A DNA stretch of 64,000 bases from Bacillota bacterium (GTDB lineage Bacteria; Bacillota; Clostridia; Christensenellales; SZUA-584), in assembly GCA_023410475.1 (NCBI GenBank), contig JAEYPS010000017.1, forward strand, positions 10,502-74,501, read 5' to 3'. Position 1 is the first letter of the stretch. Each line of letters starts with the position of its first letter. Shown in pieces: positions 49,866-58,883 of this stretch. The notes beneath the pieces are model-generated. The model saw only the letters and a list, made by a program, of their open reading frames with translations, did no database searches and was not told the origin of the DNA. The position numbers and the translations under genes were made by a program.

Positions 49866-50716
49866 TTAAGAGCCTCTTCGATAGCAACCGGCTTTGAGAT
49901 TATCACCATAACCTCTTCTAGATGATTGAAATCCACCCACGGCGTAACGACCGCCTCGTTTTTCATGCCGTTGCTGCTGGTGGTAACTTCAGTCACTTCA
50001 CCTACCGGTATGCCTTTGGGAAACTCACCCGCAAGCCCCGAAGTTATTACCTTGTCACCCGGCACGAGGTCGGCGTCGAGCGGAAGGAAACCCAGTGTCA
50101 GCACGGCCTCTCCCTCGTCGCCCGTCGATACCGTTCCTTTGAGCATGCCATGGTCCCTTGTCCTCTCAACAATGGCGGAAACCCCGCTCATGGAGTCGAC
50201 AATGGTCATAATGCGGCTCCAGCCCGCCCCCACGTCCACCACTCTGCCTACAAGGCCATCGCCGTTAATAACGGGCATATTGACCTCTATACCGCTCGTT
50301 ATACCCCTGTTGATAACAAATACGTTGAACCAGTGGCCGGGGGCCTTATATATTACTCTCGCGGTGAGATATTCTAAGTTTTCGGTAGACGTATCAAAGC
50401 TAAGCAGCTTGGCCAGCCGCTCGTTCTCTCTTTTAACTTCGTTGTAATCCTGAAGCTGGCCTTCAAGCTCAGCGACTCTTGCTCTTAAATCAGCGTTCTC
50501 CGTCTGCAGATCCGCTCCGGAAAATATACGCGAGAAAAAATCGGATATCGCGCCTGTCGCAGAATACAGAGCGCTCTGCACTGGGGAAAGAATGCTCCCG
50601 ACTATGCTTTCGGCTCCGGACATATTATTCGTGCCAGCCGTCAAAACAAGCAAAACAAACAGTATAATGACGGTGATTATAGTTACCATTAAAGGCCTGT
50701 TTCGCCATATAGGCAT
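49862..50716 (-). CDS. mreC: rod shape-determining protein MreC
   Basis: The product (284 residues from the chosen start) has one membrane helix (PLMVTIITVIILFVLLVLTA), a coiled coil (ADLRARVAELEGQLQDYNEV) and the beta-rich MreC core (TARVIYKAPGHWFNVFVINR, GRVVDVGAGWSRIMTIVD). The frame is open to 50875, but the extra 53 residues are unlike MreC; the ATG at 50716 has a GAGGGC box and sits just before the helix. It scaffolds the elongasome outside the membrane. Coupled to mreD. Confidence 0.92.
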   Translation of the reverse strand: MPIWRNRPLMVTIITVIILFVLLVLTAGTNNMSGAESIVGSILSPVQSALYSATGAISDFFSRIFSGADLQTENADLRARVAELEGQLQDYNEVKRENERLAKLLSFDTSTENLEYLTARVIYKAPGHWFNVFVINRGITSGIEVNMPVINGDGLVGRVVDVGAGWSRIMTIVDSMSGVSAIVERTRDHGMLKGTVSTGDEGEAVLTLGFLPLDADLVPGDKVITSGLAGEFPKGIPVGEVTEVTTSSNGMKNEAVVTPWVDFNHLEEVMVIISKPVAIEEALK

Positions 50717-50898
50717 AATTGGCTTGCCCTCGTTTCCCTTAAATGCTGCGTTTGATATTATATCATAAATCATAGGTTTGTAAAACAACGGCCATAATAT
50801 GTTAACATACGTTGTAATAAAGAATGCTTCTTGACTTAGAAGCCCTGCTGTTATAGTATTTTCTAAGTCAGCCAAGCCAAAACACTAAGGAGCATGAT

Positions 50899-51822
50899 AT
50901 GATCTCTTTTACCGCGGAAGATACGCATCAGGGCAAAAACATCGTTGAGCTTCTGCAGGAGACGTATCCCGATTTTTCACAAAAAGAGCTTTTAGACGCA
51001 TTAAAGAGAGGCCTCATAACTGTTAACGGGGAGCAGGCTCACCGCCGAGTAAAGCTTTCCGCCAAAGACAGCATACGAATATATCTCACAAGCGACGCCG
51101 CAGGCTTAGCGCTCAGGCCAAATATCATATATCAGGATCACAATATTGTTATAGCGGACAAGCCCGCAGGGCTTGCGTCAGTTTCGGACACCGGTCCCAG
51201 CGCTATATCGATGGTCGAAGAAATTATGAGGCAGCGCGGCGAATACAGTCTGCAGGCGCTTATGGTTCCGTACATTATTTATCCCCTCGAAAAATACGTA
51301 AGCGGGCTTTTGATACTGGCAAAACACGAGAGCGTTTACCTGTTTCTTGCCGAAGCTATCGCGCAGCGCCGCATAGCAAGGCATTACGTCTGTGCTGTCG
51401 CGGGAAAGGCCAAGGAAAAAGATGAGCTCTTGGCATACCATCTTCATAAAAAATCAAAGACGAGTGTGCGCATACTCAAAAATCAAAACAAGTACGCAAA
51501 GCCTATTGTTACTCGATACAGATCGTTAGCCCTGGGAGATGAGCTTTCTTTGATTTGCGCAAGGCCCATAACAAATTATATGCATCAGGTAAGGGCGCAT
51601 CTTGCGTTTGAGAAGCTCCCTGTTATCGGCGACAGTGTATACGGCAGCGAAAGGATAAACAAGAGGTTGAAGTCAGACCACATAGCTTTATGGCTCAAAA
51701 CTTTAGTATTTGAAACAGGCACAAGTCATGAATACGCATACCTCAACGGCAAAACGTTTGAATCGTCTTATCACAGCTTTCCCAAATGCGTTTACGACGC
51801 CGGTCTGCTTGAAGCCCACTGA
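50899..51822 (+). CDS. RluA-family pseudouridine synthase-like protein with altered active site
   Basis: The 307-residue product has an amino-terminal S4-like domain (SQKELLDALKRGLITVNGEQ) and an RluA catalytic fold (HNIVIADKPAGLASVSDTGP, MHQVRAHLAFEKLPVIGDSV, YGSE). The catalytic motif that normally reads HRLDxxTSG is YPLEKYVSGLLILAK here, so the essential Asp is Glu131 and the Arg is Pro. It may be inactive or bind RNA without modifying it. AAGGAGC precedes the ATG. It is divergent from mreC. Confidence 0.85.
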   Translation: MISFTAEDTHQGKNIVELLQETYPDFSQKELLDALKRGLITVNGEQAHRRVKLSAKDSIRIYLTSDAAGLALRPNIIYQDHNIVIADKPAGLASVSDTGPSAISMVEEIMRQRGEYSLQALMVPYIIYPLEKYVSGLLILAKHESVYLFLAEAIAQRRIARHYVCAVAGKAKEKDELLAYHLHKKSKTSVRILKNQNKYAKPIVTRYRSLALGDELSLICARPITNYMHQVRAHLAFEKLPVIGDSVYGSERINKRLKSDHIALWLKTLVFETGTSHEYAYLNGKTFESSYHSFPKCVYDAGLLEAH

Positions 51823-52184
51823 GGTCAAGTTGCGCACAAACGTGTAACATTAGGTATATACGGTTGGACGAAGCGCGTTTATCTGCGCAATTTATATAAA
51901 TTATTATGGGGTTTCTTCACTATTTTTGTCAAAACTATATACAACATTGATGATATGTGTGATATTATACTGTCTAGTATGTATACAGTACAGACACGGT
52001 AACAGACAGCATATGACATGTCTGTGTGATTAACACTAGATATATAATAATTGTTATACTTAGTCGTGTGATGTTTTTTCGGTTTATTGAATCCGTTTAG
52101 CAAGAAGATTAGTTATTCGGGTTTATAAGCCTGTGTCTTTTAGGTTGCAGGAATAACAGCATATATCAATAGTAGGGGGGGCGT
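51823..52184 (+). other. gene-free region of about 360 bases before the Spo0E-like gene
   Basis: AT-rich with no supported gene. It contains a perfect match to the Spo0A box consensus TTTGTCRAA at 51925-51933 (TTTGTCAAA) and a 7-base inverted repeat ACAGACA/TGTCTGT near 52000-52025. A short motif like this can arise by chance. Confidence 0.4.
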
Positions 52185-52439
52185 ATGCGTTTCGCGGATT
52201 CCGGTAATGTTGACAGTGGATGCTATTCAATAATCAATAAACAGGAAAGACAGCAGCTCAGAGAACAACTTTTGAGAGAGCAAAAAAAACTGGAAGAAAT
52301 GGTGCTCGACTCAATGATAAGAGGCCGCATCAATTTGGGTGAAAACATAAGTATCTTAAAGCAGAGCTGCAAGCTCGATAAGCTTATAGTAGACGATATG
52401 ATCCATCGCGAGATCGAAGACACAGTCTCCGATAAATAG
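52185..52439 (+). CDS. Spo0E-like aspartyl-phosphate phosphatase
   Basis: The 84-residue product has a helical hairpin ending in SCKLDKLIVDDMIHREIE, which matches the Spo0E signature SxxLDxLI. The first helix (QQLREQLLREQKKLEEMVLD) is longer than usual. Proteins of this family dephosphorylate Spo0A-P and delay sporulation. A strong AGGGGGGG box precedes the ATG. It is followed after 100 bases by the SpoIIE-type phosphatase gene. Confidence 0.7.
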   Translation: MRFADSGNVDSGCYSIINKQERQQLREQLLREQKKLEEMVLDSMIRGRINLGENISILKQSCKLDKLIVDDMIHREIEDTVSDK

Positions 52440-52538
52440 CGCCCGCGCAAGATTCAGCTCTTTGGCATAAAGCTCTAGGAGCGTTGGTTTTGTTTTGTCG
52501 GCAAAGATAAAAGATATAATATATTAGGGGTTGGGGTT

Positions 52539-53621
52539 ATGCCAAAAGTCAAGACGTTTTCACCGGACGCATTATCGGCAGCCGTGCTCGATAATATACC
52601 TGACATGGTACGCGTTATCGACGAAGACGGACGTGTTCTTTATGCGAACAGCATGTTTAAATCAAAGCTCGGATATATCGAGGGCGATACGTGCCTTAAG
52701 GTTCCGGGAGCGGCGAAAAACTGCGATAACTGTATCGCACTAAAATGTATCAAAGAACAGCGAACCTATACGACCGTGTCAAGGGTAAAGGGCAGGGTGT
52801 ATTCTATAAGCGCGGGGCCCGTTGATTATAATGACGCCGGATACGCACTCGAAATCTTCCGTGACATAACTCAGGAACAAAATCTAAAAGACAAACTGAT
52901 GTCGAACAACTCGCGCATGATGAACGACCTTGAAGTCGCGCGCAGCCTTCAGCTCTCGATACTTCGCCACAATTTGCCGCAGATAGACGGATACCGTTTT
53001 TGCGCCGAGTTTTTGCCCTGCGAGGCGCTCGGCGGCGACATGTACGACTGTTTCCTCACGCGTGACGGACGCTTAATAATGTATATCGCGGACGTATCCG
53101 GGCACGGCGTGATGCCCGCCATGCTTACGGTATATCTTCGGCAGGAGATGTTCGCGCAATGCAAGGCTCCGGGTGTAACTCCTTCCGAGGTGCTCTGCAA
53201 CATACAAAGCTCGTTTGAAGACCTCAACACAGAGGAAAGCATATACATAACGATATTCATTCTCGCGATTGACCCCGCGACCGGCAGCATAGTTTACGCA
53301 AACGCCGGCCACAGCGTTCCTCCGCTTATAGCGGGCAGGCGCGGTGTAAGAGAGCTGTTTCTCCCCGGCACGCCTATATGCAGATGGGCAGGCTATTATG
53401 AGCGTGAAGAGATGAGCGACACACTTAAAAAAGGCGAGAAGCTTTTCCTCTATACCGACGGCCTTGACGGCATACACACCGGGCAAACGTCGAACGAAAG
53501 CCTCAGGCAGATACTTCAGAGCGGCGGGCTTAAAGGAGTCAAGCTGCTTGATGAAATAAAGAAGAAATTCACGCAGACGAAAGCGGACGACGTCACTATG
53601 GTGCTTTGTGAGCGGGACTAA
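52539..53621 (+). CDS. PAS domain SpoIIE/RsbU-type PP2C phosphatase
   Basis: The 360-residue product has an amino-terminal PAS domain (about 15-120, VIDEDGRVLYANSMFKSKLG) containing a Cys cluster (GDTCLKVPGAAKNCDNCIAL, KC), then a coiled linker and a PPM/SpoIIE phosphatase domain (about 150-360) with metal ligands in EALGGDMYDCF, ADVSGHG and YTDGLDG, and DDVTMV at the end. It is likely an RsbU-like phosphatase acting on an anti-anti-sigma factor. The Cys cluster could sense redox or bind a metal. TTGGGG precedes the ATG. Confidence 0.88.
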   Translation: MPKVKTFSPDALSAAVLDNIPDMVRVIDEDGRVLYANSMFKSKLGYIEGDTCLKVPGAAKNCDNCIALKCIKEQRTYTTVSRVKGRVYSISAGPVDYNDAGYALEIFRDITQEQNLKDKLMSNNSRMMNDLEVARSLQLSILRHNLPQIDGYRFCAEFLPCEALGGDMYDCFLTRDGRLIMYIADVSGHGVMPAMLTVYLRQEMFAQCKAPGVTPSEVLCNIQSSFEDLNTEESIYITIFILAIDPATGSIVYANAGHSVPPLIAGRRGVRELFLPGTPICRWAGYYEREEMSDTLKKGEKLFLYTDGLDGIHTGQTSNESLRQILQSGGLKGVKLLDEIKKKFTQTKADDVTMVLCERD

Positions 53622-53684
53622 TAGCCATTTATCTATCGGTTGGGTTGTGTTTTAAGTTATGATAGCCAGTTTAATCCGGGAGCA

Positions 53685-54188
53685 TTACAAAAGTTTCGCC
53701 ATGTAAAACTCGTCAACATACTCTTTGTCAACCATCATAGCGTTTTTTCTTGTTCCTTCAATTTCGAATCCCGTTTTCTTATACAATGCTATCGCGTTTT
53801 CATTATGGCACATGACCGTCAGCTCCAGGCGTGTTACACCATTTTCTTTTGCCCACTCCTCGATTTTCCTGAACAGCTCTTTTCCTATTCCCCGGCCTCT
53901 GTATTTTTTTAAAACCCCCGTCCATATGTATGCCGTGTGTTTTATTCTTCTCGCTTCGCCCCGCTCCGCAGCGATTATCCCTGCCATACTGTTATCTTCG
54001 ATCGCCGCGAGCATACATGACCCGCCAGACCCGATCCGAGCCAGCAACTCAATAAATCTTTGTTCTGTGGCCTGCCTTTCCCCCACCTCATACATCATGT
54101 ATTTCGTCTCGCTGTCAAGTTCTTTGAGCATCTTGTAATACCCGTCCATGTCCGAAGTTTCAATGCGTCTGATTATCATATTCCCCAA
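53685..54188 (-). CDS. GNAT family N-acetyltransferase
   Basis: The 167-residue enzyme has the GNAT core: AYIWTGVLKKYRGRGIGKEL for acetyl-CoA binding, then RLELTVMCHNENAIALYKKT and GFEIEGTRK. It resembles the YhhY/RimI-like group acting on small molecules or proteins. Acceptor unknown. Its ATG has a TTGGGG box. It is convergent with the SpoIIE-type gene. Confidence 0.9.
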   Translation of the reverse strand: MGNMIIRRIETSDMDGYYKMLKELDSETKYMMYEVGERQATEQRFIELLARIGSGGSCMLAAIEDNSMAGIIAAERGEARRIKHTAYIWTGVLKKYRGRGIGKELFRKIEEWAKENGVTRLELTVMCHNENAIALYKKTGFEIEGTRKNAMMVDKEYVDEFYMAKLL

Positions 54189-54367
54189 TCCTTTTGATTT
54201 GTTTTAGGCGCGTATATAGAATCGATTATATACTGTTTTTTTAAAGACGGCAAAAAATGCTGCGAAACTTGAGGCCCTATATTTTTAATGCCTTTGATTT
54301 CAAATATTTTCATGCGTTCATTAAGGCGTCAAAAATACCTCAAAGTAATTAAGAGAGTGGCTTATGG

Positions 54368-54472
54368 TTATCGTTCCTTTTGATAACTTCCGTCGTCGCA
54401 TTCTACAATTAACGCAAACAGGGTTTCGCTTTTGTCTATTAGATACCCCAACCATTGACAAGCCAAACTAAA
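54368..54472 (-). pseudogene. small gene remnant
   Basis: Directly behind the terminator the reverse strand reads SLACQWLGYLIDKSETLFAL and then IVECDDGSYQKER before TAA. The composition looks like real protein, but there is no start or ribosome binding site. It may be the end of a lost gene. I do not recognise the family. Confidence 0.3.
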
Positions 54473-54498
54473 AGCGCCGCATTCTCATGCGGCGCTTT
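54471..54498. terminator. terminator after zinc-ribbon gene
   Basis: AAAGCGCCGC (54471-54480) pairs with GCGGCGCTTT (54489-54498) around ATTCTCAT. It serves the reverse-strand gene ending at 54529. Confidence 0.85.
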
Positions 54499-54528
54499 GT
54501 TTGTCAACCTTTGCCCAAAGGGCTTATA

Positions 54529-54807
54529 CTAATAGCGGCTTCTCTTGGCTCTGAAGCAATCGCTGCAATATACAGGTCTCTCCCCGGTTGGCTGGAAAGG
54601 TACCATCGTTGTCGCTCCGCACTCGGCGCATACCGCTTCGTGCATGGGGCGCTCTTCTCTTCTCTGGCGCTTCCTTGAGTCACGGCAGTTCGGGCATCTC
54701 TTGGGATCGTTTACATATCCCTTTTCCTGAAAAAATTCCTGCTCCGACGCTGTAAACACAAATTCGGCTCCGCAGTCCACACAAGTCAGTGTTCTGTCTT
54801 CAAACAT
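54529..54807 (-). CDS. zinc-ribbon domain protein
   Basis: The product (92 residues from the ATG at 54807, AGGAGAAAAA box) has two zinc ribbons: CVDCGAEFVF with CPNCRDSRK, and CAECGATTMV with VYCSDCF. Between them lies a basic stretch (RKRQRREERP). Proteins of this type are widespread in clostridia and thought to bind nucleic acid or other partners; the role is unknown. The frame opens eight codons earlier at 54831, which has no better signal. Confidence 0.85.
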   Translation of the reverse strand: MFEDRTLTCVDCGAEFVFTASEQEFFQEKGYVNDPKRCPNCRDSRKRQRREERPMHEAVCAECGATTMVPFQPTGERPVYCSDCFRAKRSRY

Positions 54808-55032
54808 TTTTTCTCCTTTTTTCTTTTCCATGGTTCTTAAGCGAGATGATTCTTAACACGCGCTAGGTTTCTTGAACACTACCTGGTTAGGATCAGCTTC
54901 TCTTTTGACCATTGTATTATATTATACGCGATCTTTGCCGATCGTGTATAAATTATAATATCACCACAAAATATATACGTCAACTTCGGCTCTTTGCCGC
55001 GCATTGCTGCGGGACTACCGAAAGGCCCAGGC

Positions 55033-56790
55033 TCAAGGGGTGTCCGACGGCACAGGCGACGGCACAGGCGACGGCACAGGCGACGCGTTCGGGTCTACGT
55101 TCCACCACATCTGCCCGTTGATAGGCTTAACGTCCACGAACTCCCATTTTTCTTCCTTATACTTTGTGCCGTCCAGCCTTAAGAAATACCTGTAAGTCTG
55201 TACCCTCATGCCCCTTTGCATGTCTGAATACTTATAAGACCCTCCGGGCGGTATAGGGTCGCCAGAAGGCTTTTGAGTCTTGAAGTAAATATCTCTCATA
55301 ACCGGGCTGCCGTAAAACTGGGCTTTGCCGGGCCTGAAATCGTATATGACCTCCTCGCCGGTGTCCGGGTCTATAAGCGGCGGCCCGTAGATCTGCACGG
55401 TTACCGTCTTTGTCTCCGGGTTTACGAACGACACCATATATAGAGGGTGCTCATGCGGGTTCGTAAGCTTAAGGTCTTTGCCGCTCGATGTTATAGTCGC
55501 GTCCATTCCGTTAGGCATATACGCCGATCTTATGGAATGGTGCCACGATACAACGTTGTCGCGCGGAAGCCCCGCGCGTATGGCGGCGTTGTAAAGCGTG
55601 CTCGATATCTGGCACACGCCTCCGCCCGGCACATCCACGAATCCTCCGTCAAGTATGCCCGAAGCGTCTTTCCAGCCCTTGTTTTTATCTCTGGGGCCCG
55701 CGGTGTCGTTTATAGACCACTGCTCGCCCGGCTCTATTATCTGACCGCAGATAATGCCCGACAGCTTGGCGACGTTCCAGATCCTGCCCAGTCCGTCATG
55801 TTTTCTGTAGCTCGAGGTCCACGACGTTATCAACTGCGTCTGCTTCTTTATATCGTCAAGCTTAAACGCCGGCTCCGTTACCGATACCGGAACGGTTATA
55901 GTAGAAAAGCTCTTGCTCTCGATCTGCGCCATGATGTCGCTCACTACCGCCGACGTATCTGCGTCTAGCCCCGTCTGCTCGGGTATGTAGTAAAAGCGCG
56001 ATATGGTAGCGGCATCCGGTATATAAAGCTTGTCCTCAAATTTTGTTTCGTTGTAATACTGATAGCGTATGGCAAGAGGTTTTTCATCCTCCGACAAACG
56101 CACGATATCATCGGGGTACGACAGCCTCTTGTGCCTTGACGCGGTGTCAGTCATTTTCACCATGTCAAACGTATATTCCGTCGGAGTTCCGTCCGCATCA
56201 AGCGTATATCCCCACGGGAAAAACTGAAAACTCGCGTCTCTGGGCGCCGTGTCAAGCACCGTCTTTAAGTTTGCGAGCGCGGATGTAAGCACCGTCTCGT
56301 CTGTCTCGAGGGTGATCTCAAACGCTTTGCTGTTTGCCTTAGCGTCGTCCGCCGCGGCTTTTCGCTCTTCGAACGTGCCGAAATGGCCGTAGTCCATAGC
56401 CTTATTTATTACAGCGATATAATCGGTGGTGACGCCTAGCTCAGACGCTCCGAATTCATGCGTCGCACCGTTGACGTCGAGCGAGACTTTTACCTCAGAC
56501 AGAAGCGCGCCCTCAAGAGAGGCCGTAGCTTCAAGAGCCTCCTGCCTCGTCATGCCCGATACGTCGACTCCACTCACGGATACGCCCTCAAGCGCCGTGC
56601 CGAAGTCCATTACGCGTACAACAGTCTGCTGTTTGTTCAAAAGCAGCACCGCCGCTACCGCGAGCGCGACAACCAGCACACCCGCAGAAGCGATAAGAAA
56701 TATCTTCGTAAACTTCTTTGACGGGCGTTTAGGTTTTTTCTCCTGTCTCGGAAATTCGAAATCCAGTTCCACAGTTTTTTTAGCAGCCAT
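55033..56790 (-). CDS. VanW family protein with YoaR-like domains, copy 1
   Basis: The 585-residue product has a cytoplasmic basic start, one membrane helix (about 29-50), a YoaR-like peptidoglycan-binding region (SVSGVDVSGMTRQEALEATA and on, about 70-310), a VanW domain (about 340-480; IIEPGEQWSINDTAGPRD, VPGGGVCQISSTLYNAA, HHSIRSAYMPNG) and a Pro/Ser/Val tail. VanW occurs in some vancomycin resistance clusters but is also common as a housekeeping envelope protein in clostridia. A related gene lies 154 bases upstream. AAGGAAGG precedes the ATG. Confidence 0.9.
   Translation of the reverse strand: MAAKKTVELDFEFPRQEKKPKRPSKKFTKIFLIASAGVLVVALAVAAVLLLNKQQTVVRVMDFGTALEGVSVSGVDVSGMTRQEALEATASLEGALLSEVKVSLDVNGATHEFGASELGVTTDYIAVINKAMDYGHFGTFEERKAAADDAKANSKAFEITLETDETVLTSALANLKTVLDTAPRDASFQFFPWGYTLDADGTPTEYTFDMVKMTDTASRHKRLSYPDDIVRLSEDEKPLAIRYQYYNETKFEDKLYIPDAATISRFYYIPEQTGLDADTSAVVSDIMAQIESKSFSTITVPVSVTEPAFKLDDIKKQTQLITSWTSSYRKHDGLGRIWNVAKLSGIICGQIIEPGEQWSINDTAGPRDKNKGWKDASGILDGGFVDVPGGGVCQISSTLYNAAIRAGLPRDNVVSWHHSIRSAYMPNGMDATITSSGKDLKLTNPHEHPLYMVSFVNPETKTVTVQIYGPPLIDPDTGEEVIYDFRPGKAQFYGSPVMRDIYFKTQKPSGDPIPPGGSYKYSDMQRGMRVQTYRYFLRLDGTKYKEEKWEFVDVKPINGQMWWNVDPNASPVPSPVPSPVPSDTP
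55045..55085 (-). repeat. 12-base tandem repeat coding the PSPV tail
   Basis: CGACGGCACAGG is repeated three times with a partial fourth. It encodes SPVP repeats at the end of the VanW-family protein and could vary in copy number. Confidence 0.85.
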
Positions 56791-56944
56791 AAGTTCCTTC
56801 CTTGGTTAACCTGCACATAGCCAATTTATCATACAATAAAATGCGCCGCTTGTAAACAGTATGTTACAAAAGACGCATATATCATCGTCAATTATTCACG
56901 TTTTTAAAGCAGATTATACCGCTGTCTTCCTGTAGTATCAAGTT

Positions 56945-58453
56945 TCACTGCGCGCTCGACTCTTCGGGCGGAGGCGTAGCCTTGGACGGGTGCGGGAAGT
57001 TGCAGTAATACACTCCCTGGAAAGCGGGGTATGTGGTAGTCGAGAATTCCACCGGTGTGCCCACCCTGTTTCCGTTAGCGTCGAGATATATCTTGAATAC
57101 CTTCCAGACCTGCCCTTTCTTCTCCTCGATCCATGTATCCTTTTTGCCGGGAGCTATCGTCTCTCCCGCGGGGTTCTTTTCTGCGTTGTAATGGTATACG
57201 GGCGGAGCCGGCTGAGTCTCCTGCACCTTCTGGTGCGTAAAATCGACAGTATAGCCGTGTTTTAACGCGGGCCCGTAAACTTCAACCGTTATTGATTTTT
57301 TGTCCTCGTTCACATACGACGCCAGCATGACCGGATAGTCGTATTGGTTGAACAGCTTAAGGTCGGGCCCGCCCGTGCTTATCGTGGCGTCCAAACCTTC
57401 TTTGATATATGACGACGGCCAGCTGTGCGCCTTCCTCTCGGCTATGTCAAGCTCCGCGCGTATCGCGGCGTTGTACACCGTGCTCGATACCTGGCAGACG
57501 CCGCCGCCAAACTGCTCGGAATACCTTCCCCGCTCTATACCCTTAGCTTCCTTCCAGCCGAGCTCCTTTGCCGTCTGCGCGTTGCGCGGCCCTGCCGTAT
57601 CATTTATAGACCAAATCTCCCCCGGCTCTATTACCGAGCCGTTTACGAGTCCCGCGAGTATTTTTATGTTCGCCACCCGTTTCGGGTCGTATAAATCTTT
57701 GTTCAAGTCAAACTTCGAGCCCCATGAGCATATCATTACCGTGTTTGCCCTGAGTTCCTCGGCTGTTATCTTGGGGTCGGTTATTATAGCGGGAGCCTCG
57801 ATAACGCTGAAATCGCCTTTGTTTATGTTTTCACACGCTATCTTCGCGAGCTCCGCAATATGAACGTCTATTCCCTTTACTTCGTCCGTGAAATCTACGT
57901 TCTGCCCGGGCGAGAATGCATCGGCGAGCTTCAAGGTCGCGTCTTCGGGCATAACGTCATACTCCGCTTTATAGGGCTGAAGAGCCGCACGTACTGCTTC
58001 CCTGTCGGCGTATATCACCGGAAAATCTTTGCCGTTTTCCTGCGCCGACTGCTTTTGCTGTTCTCTGGTCTCGGCGTCGCCTATGTTGCCCCATTTTATG
58101 GCCTGCTCCAGTGCGCCCTCATGGCCCGCTGCTATACCCATCTGCTGAGCCGTATATGTAAATTCCCTGCCCTGCACGGTAAACGTATATGAAAAACTCT
58201 GATACGCCTCCTGCGCCTTCGCTATCAGCTGCTGGTTTCCCATCGCCTGCTCGACGGTCAGCCCGGAAACATTGACGCCCCCCACCGTTACTCCCTGAAC
58301 AAACCTCGTATGCTCCGCTACTTCCGAGACCGACTGCTGCTGTTCTTCTCCTGTTACGACAATAATAAGCACAACTATAAGCATGACGACGAGCACGCCC
58401 AGCGACATGAATAGCATCTTCATCATATTTTGACTTCTGCCCCTTCTTGGCAT
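56945..58453 (-). CDS. VanW family protein with YoaR-like domains, copy 2
   Basis: The 502-residue product has the same plan as copy 1: a membrane helix (about 12-32), a YoaR-like region (VTVGGVNVSGLTVEQAM onward), and a VanW domain with IEPGEIWSINDTAGPRN, FGGGVCQVSSTVYNAA and SSYIKEGLDATIS. It lacks the PSPV repeat tail. It is probably exported and faces the cell wall. The pair seems to come from an old tandem duplication. AAGGGGGAT precedes the ATG. Confidence 0.9.
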   Translation of the reverse strand: MPRRGRSQNMMKMLFMSLGVLVVMLIVVLIIVVTGEEQQQSVSEVAEHTRFVQGVTVGGVNVSGLTVEQAMGNQQLIAKAQEAYQSFSYTFTVQGREFTYTAQQMGIAAGHEGALEQAIKWGNIGDAETREQQKQSAQENGKDFPVIYADREAVRAALQPYKAEYDVMPEDATLKLADAFSPGQNVDFTDEVKGIDVHIAELAKIACENINKGDFSVIEAPAIITDPKITAEELRANTVMICSWGSKFDLNKDLYDPKRVANIKILAGLVNGSVIEPGEIWSINDTAGPRNAQTAKELGWKEAKGIERGRYSEQFGGGVCQVSSTVYNAAIRAELDIAERKAHSWPSSYIKEGLDATISTGGPDLKLFNQYDYPVMLASYVNEDKKSITVEVYGPALKHGYTVDFTHQKVQETQPAPPVYHYNAEKNPAGETIAPGKKDTWIEEKKGQVWKVFKIYLDANGNRVGTPVEFSTTTYPAFQGVYYCNFPHPSKATPPPEESSAQ

Positions 58454-58481
58454 AGAGGATCCCCCTTAGGTTCTTTCGTCT

Positions 58482-58883
58482 TTATGAATTATCTTCACGG
58501 ATTATCTTTATATATACTTTTCTTTGCCTCGGCCCGTCGTATTCGCAAAAATAGATGTTCTGCCATGTTCCAAGAGCCAACCTTGAGCCCTCTATTATGA
58601 CGCTCAGAGACGCTCCTGTCAACAACGCCTTGGTGTGCGCGTCCGAGTTGCCCTCGCAATGCGCGAATCCGCAATTGGGCACAATGCGCTCAAGCGCGTA
58701 TAGAAGATCACGCGCGACATCCGGGTCGGCGTTTTCGTTCACCGTTACGCCCGCCGTAGTATGCGGCACAAATATATACGCCGCCCCGCTCACAGCTCCG
58801 CTTTCATTCACGCATCTTTGGACTTCGCGCGTAATGTCTACGAGCTCGCAGCGTTTAGTCGTCCTTACGATTACCGTTTCCAA
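58482..58883 (-). CDS. yjbQ: YjbQ/UPF0047 family protein
   Basis: The 133-residue product has the family motifs HTTAGVTVNENADPDV, HCEGNSDAHTKA and LALGTWQNIYFCEYDGPR. YjbQ proteins have thiamine-phosphate synthase-like activity in vitro and bind metal through the conserved His and Glu. The start lies inside rex (29-base overlap), so the pair is translated from one message. Confidence 0.93.
   Translation of the reverse strand: METVIVRTTKRCELVDITREVQRCVNESGAVSGAAYIFVPHTTAGVTVNENADPDVARDLLYALERIVPNCGFAHCEGNSDAHTKALLTGASLSVIIEGSRLALGTWQNIYFCEYDGPRQRKVYIKIIREDNS

Larger units (their letters stand above)
54189..54528. other. gap of 340 bases containing a remnant and a terminator
   Basis: Apart from a 34-codon reverse-strand remnant (54368-54472) and the terminator hairpin (54471-54498), nothing is recognisable. 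The part nearest the acetyltransferase start is AT-rich and should hold its promoter. Confidence 0.5.

Noticed and set aside
55033..58453. Vancomycin resistance cluster because of the VanW-family genes
   Set aside because: No vanHAX, vanY or two-component regulator genes are nearby. VanW proteins with YoaR-like domains are common envelope proteins in clostridia.
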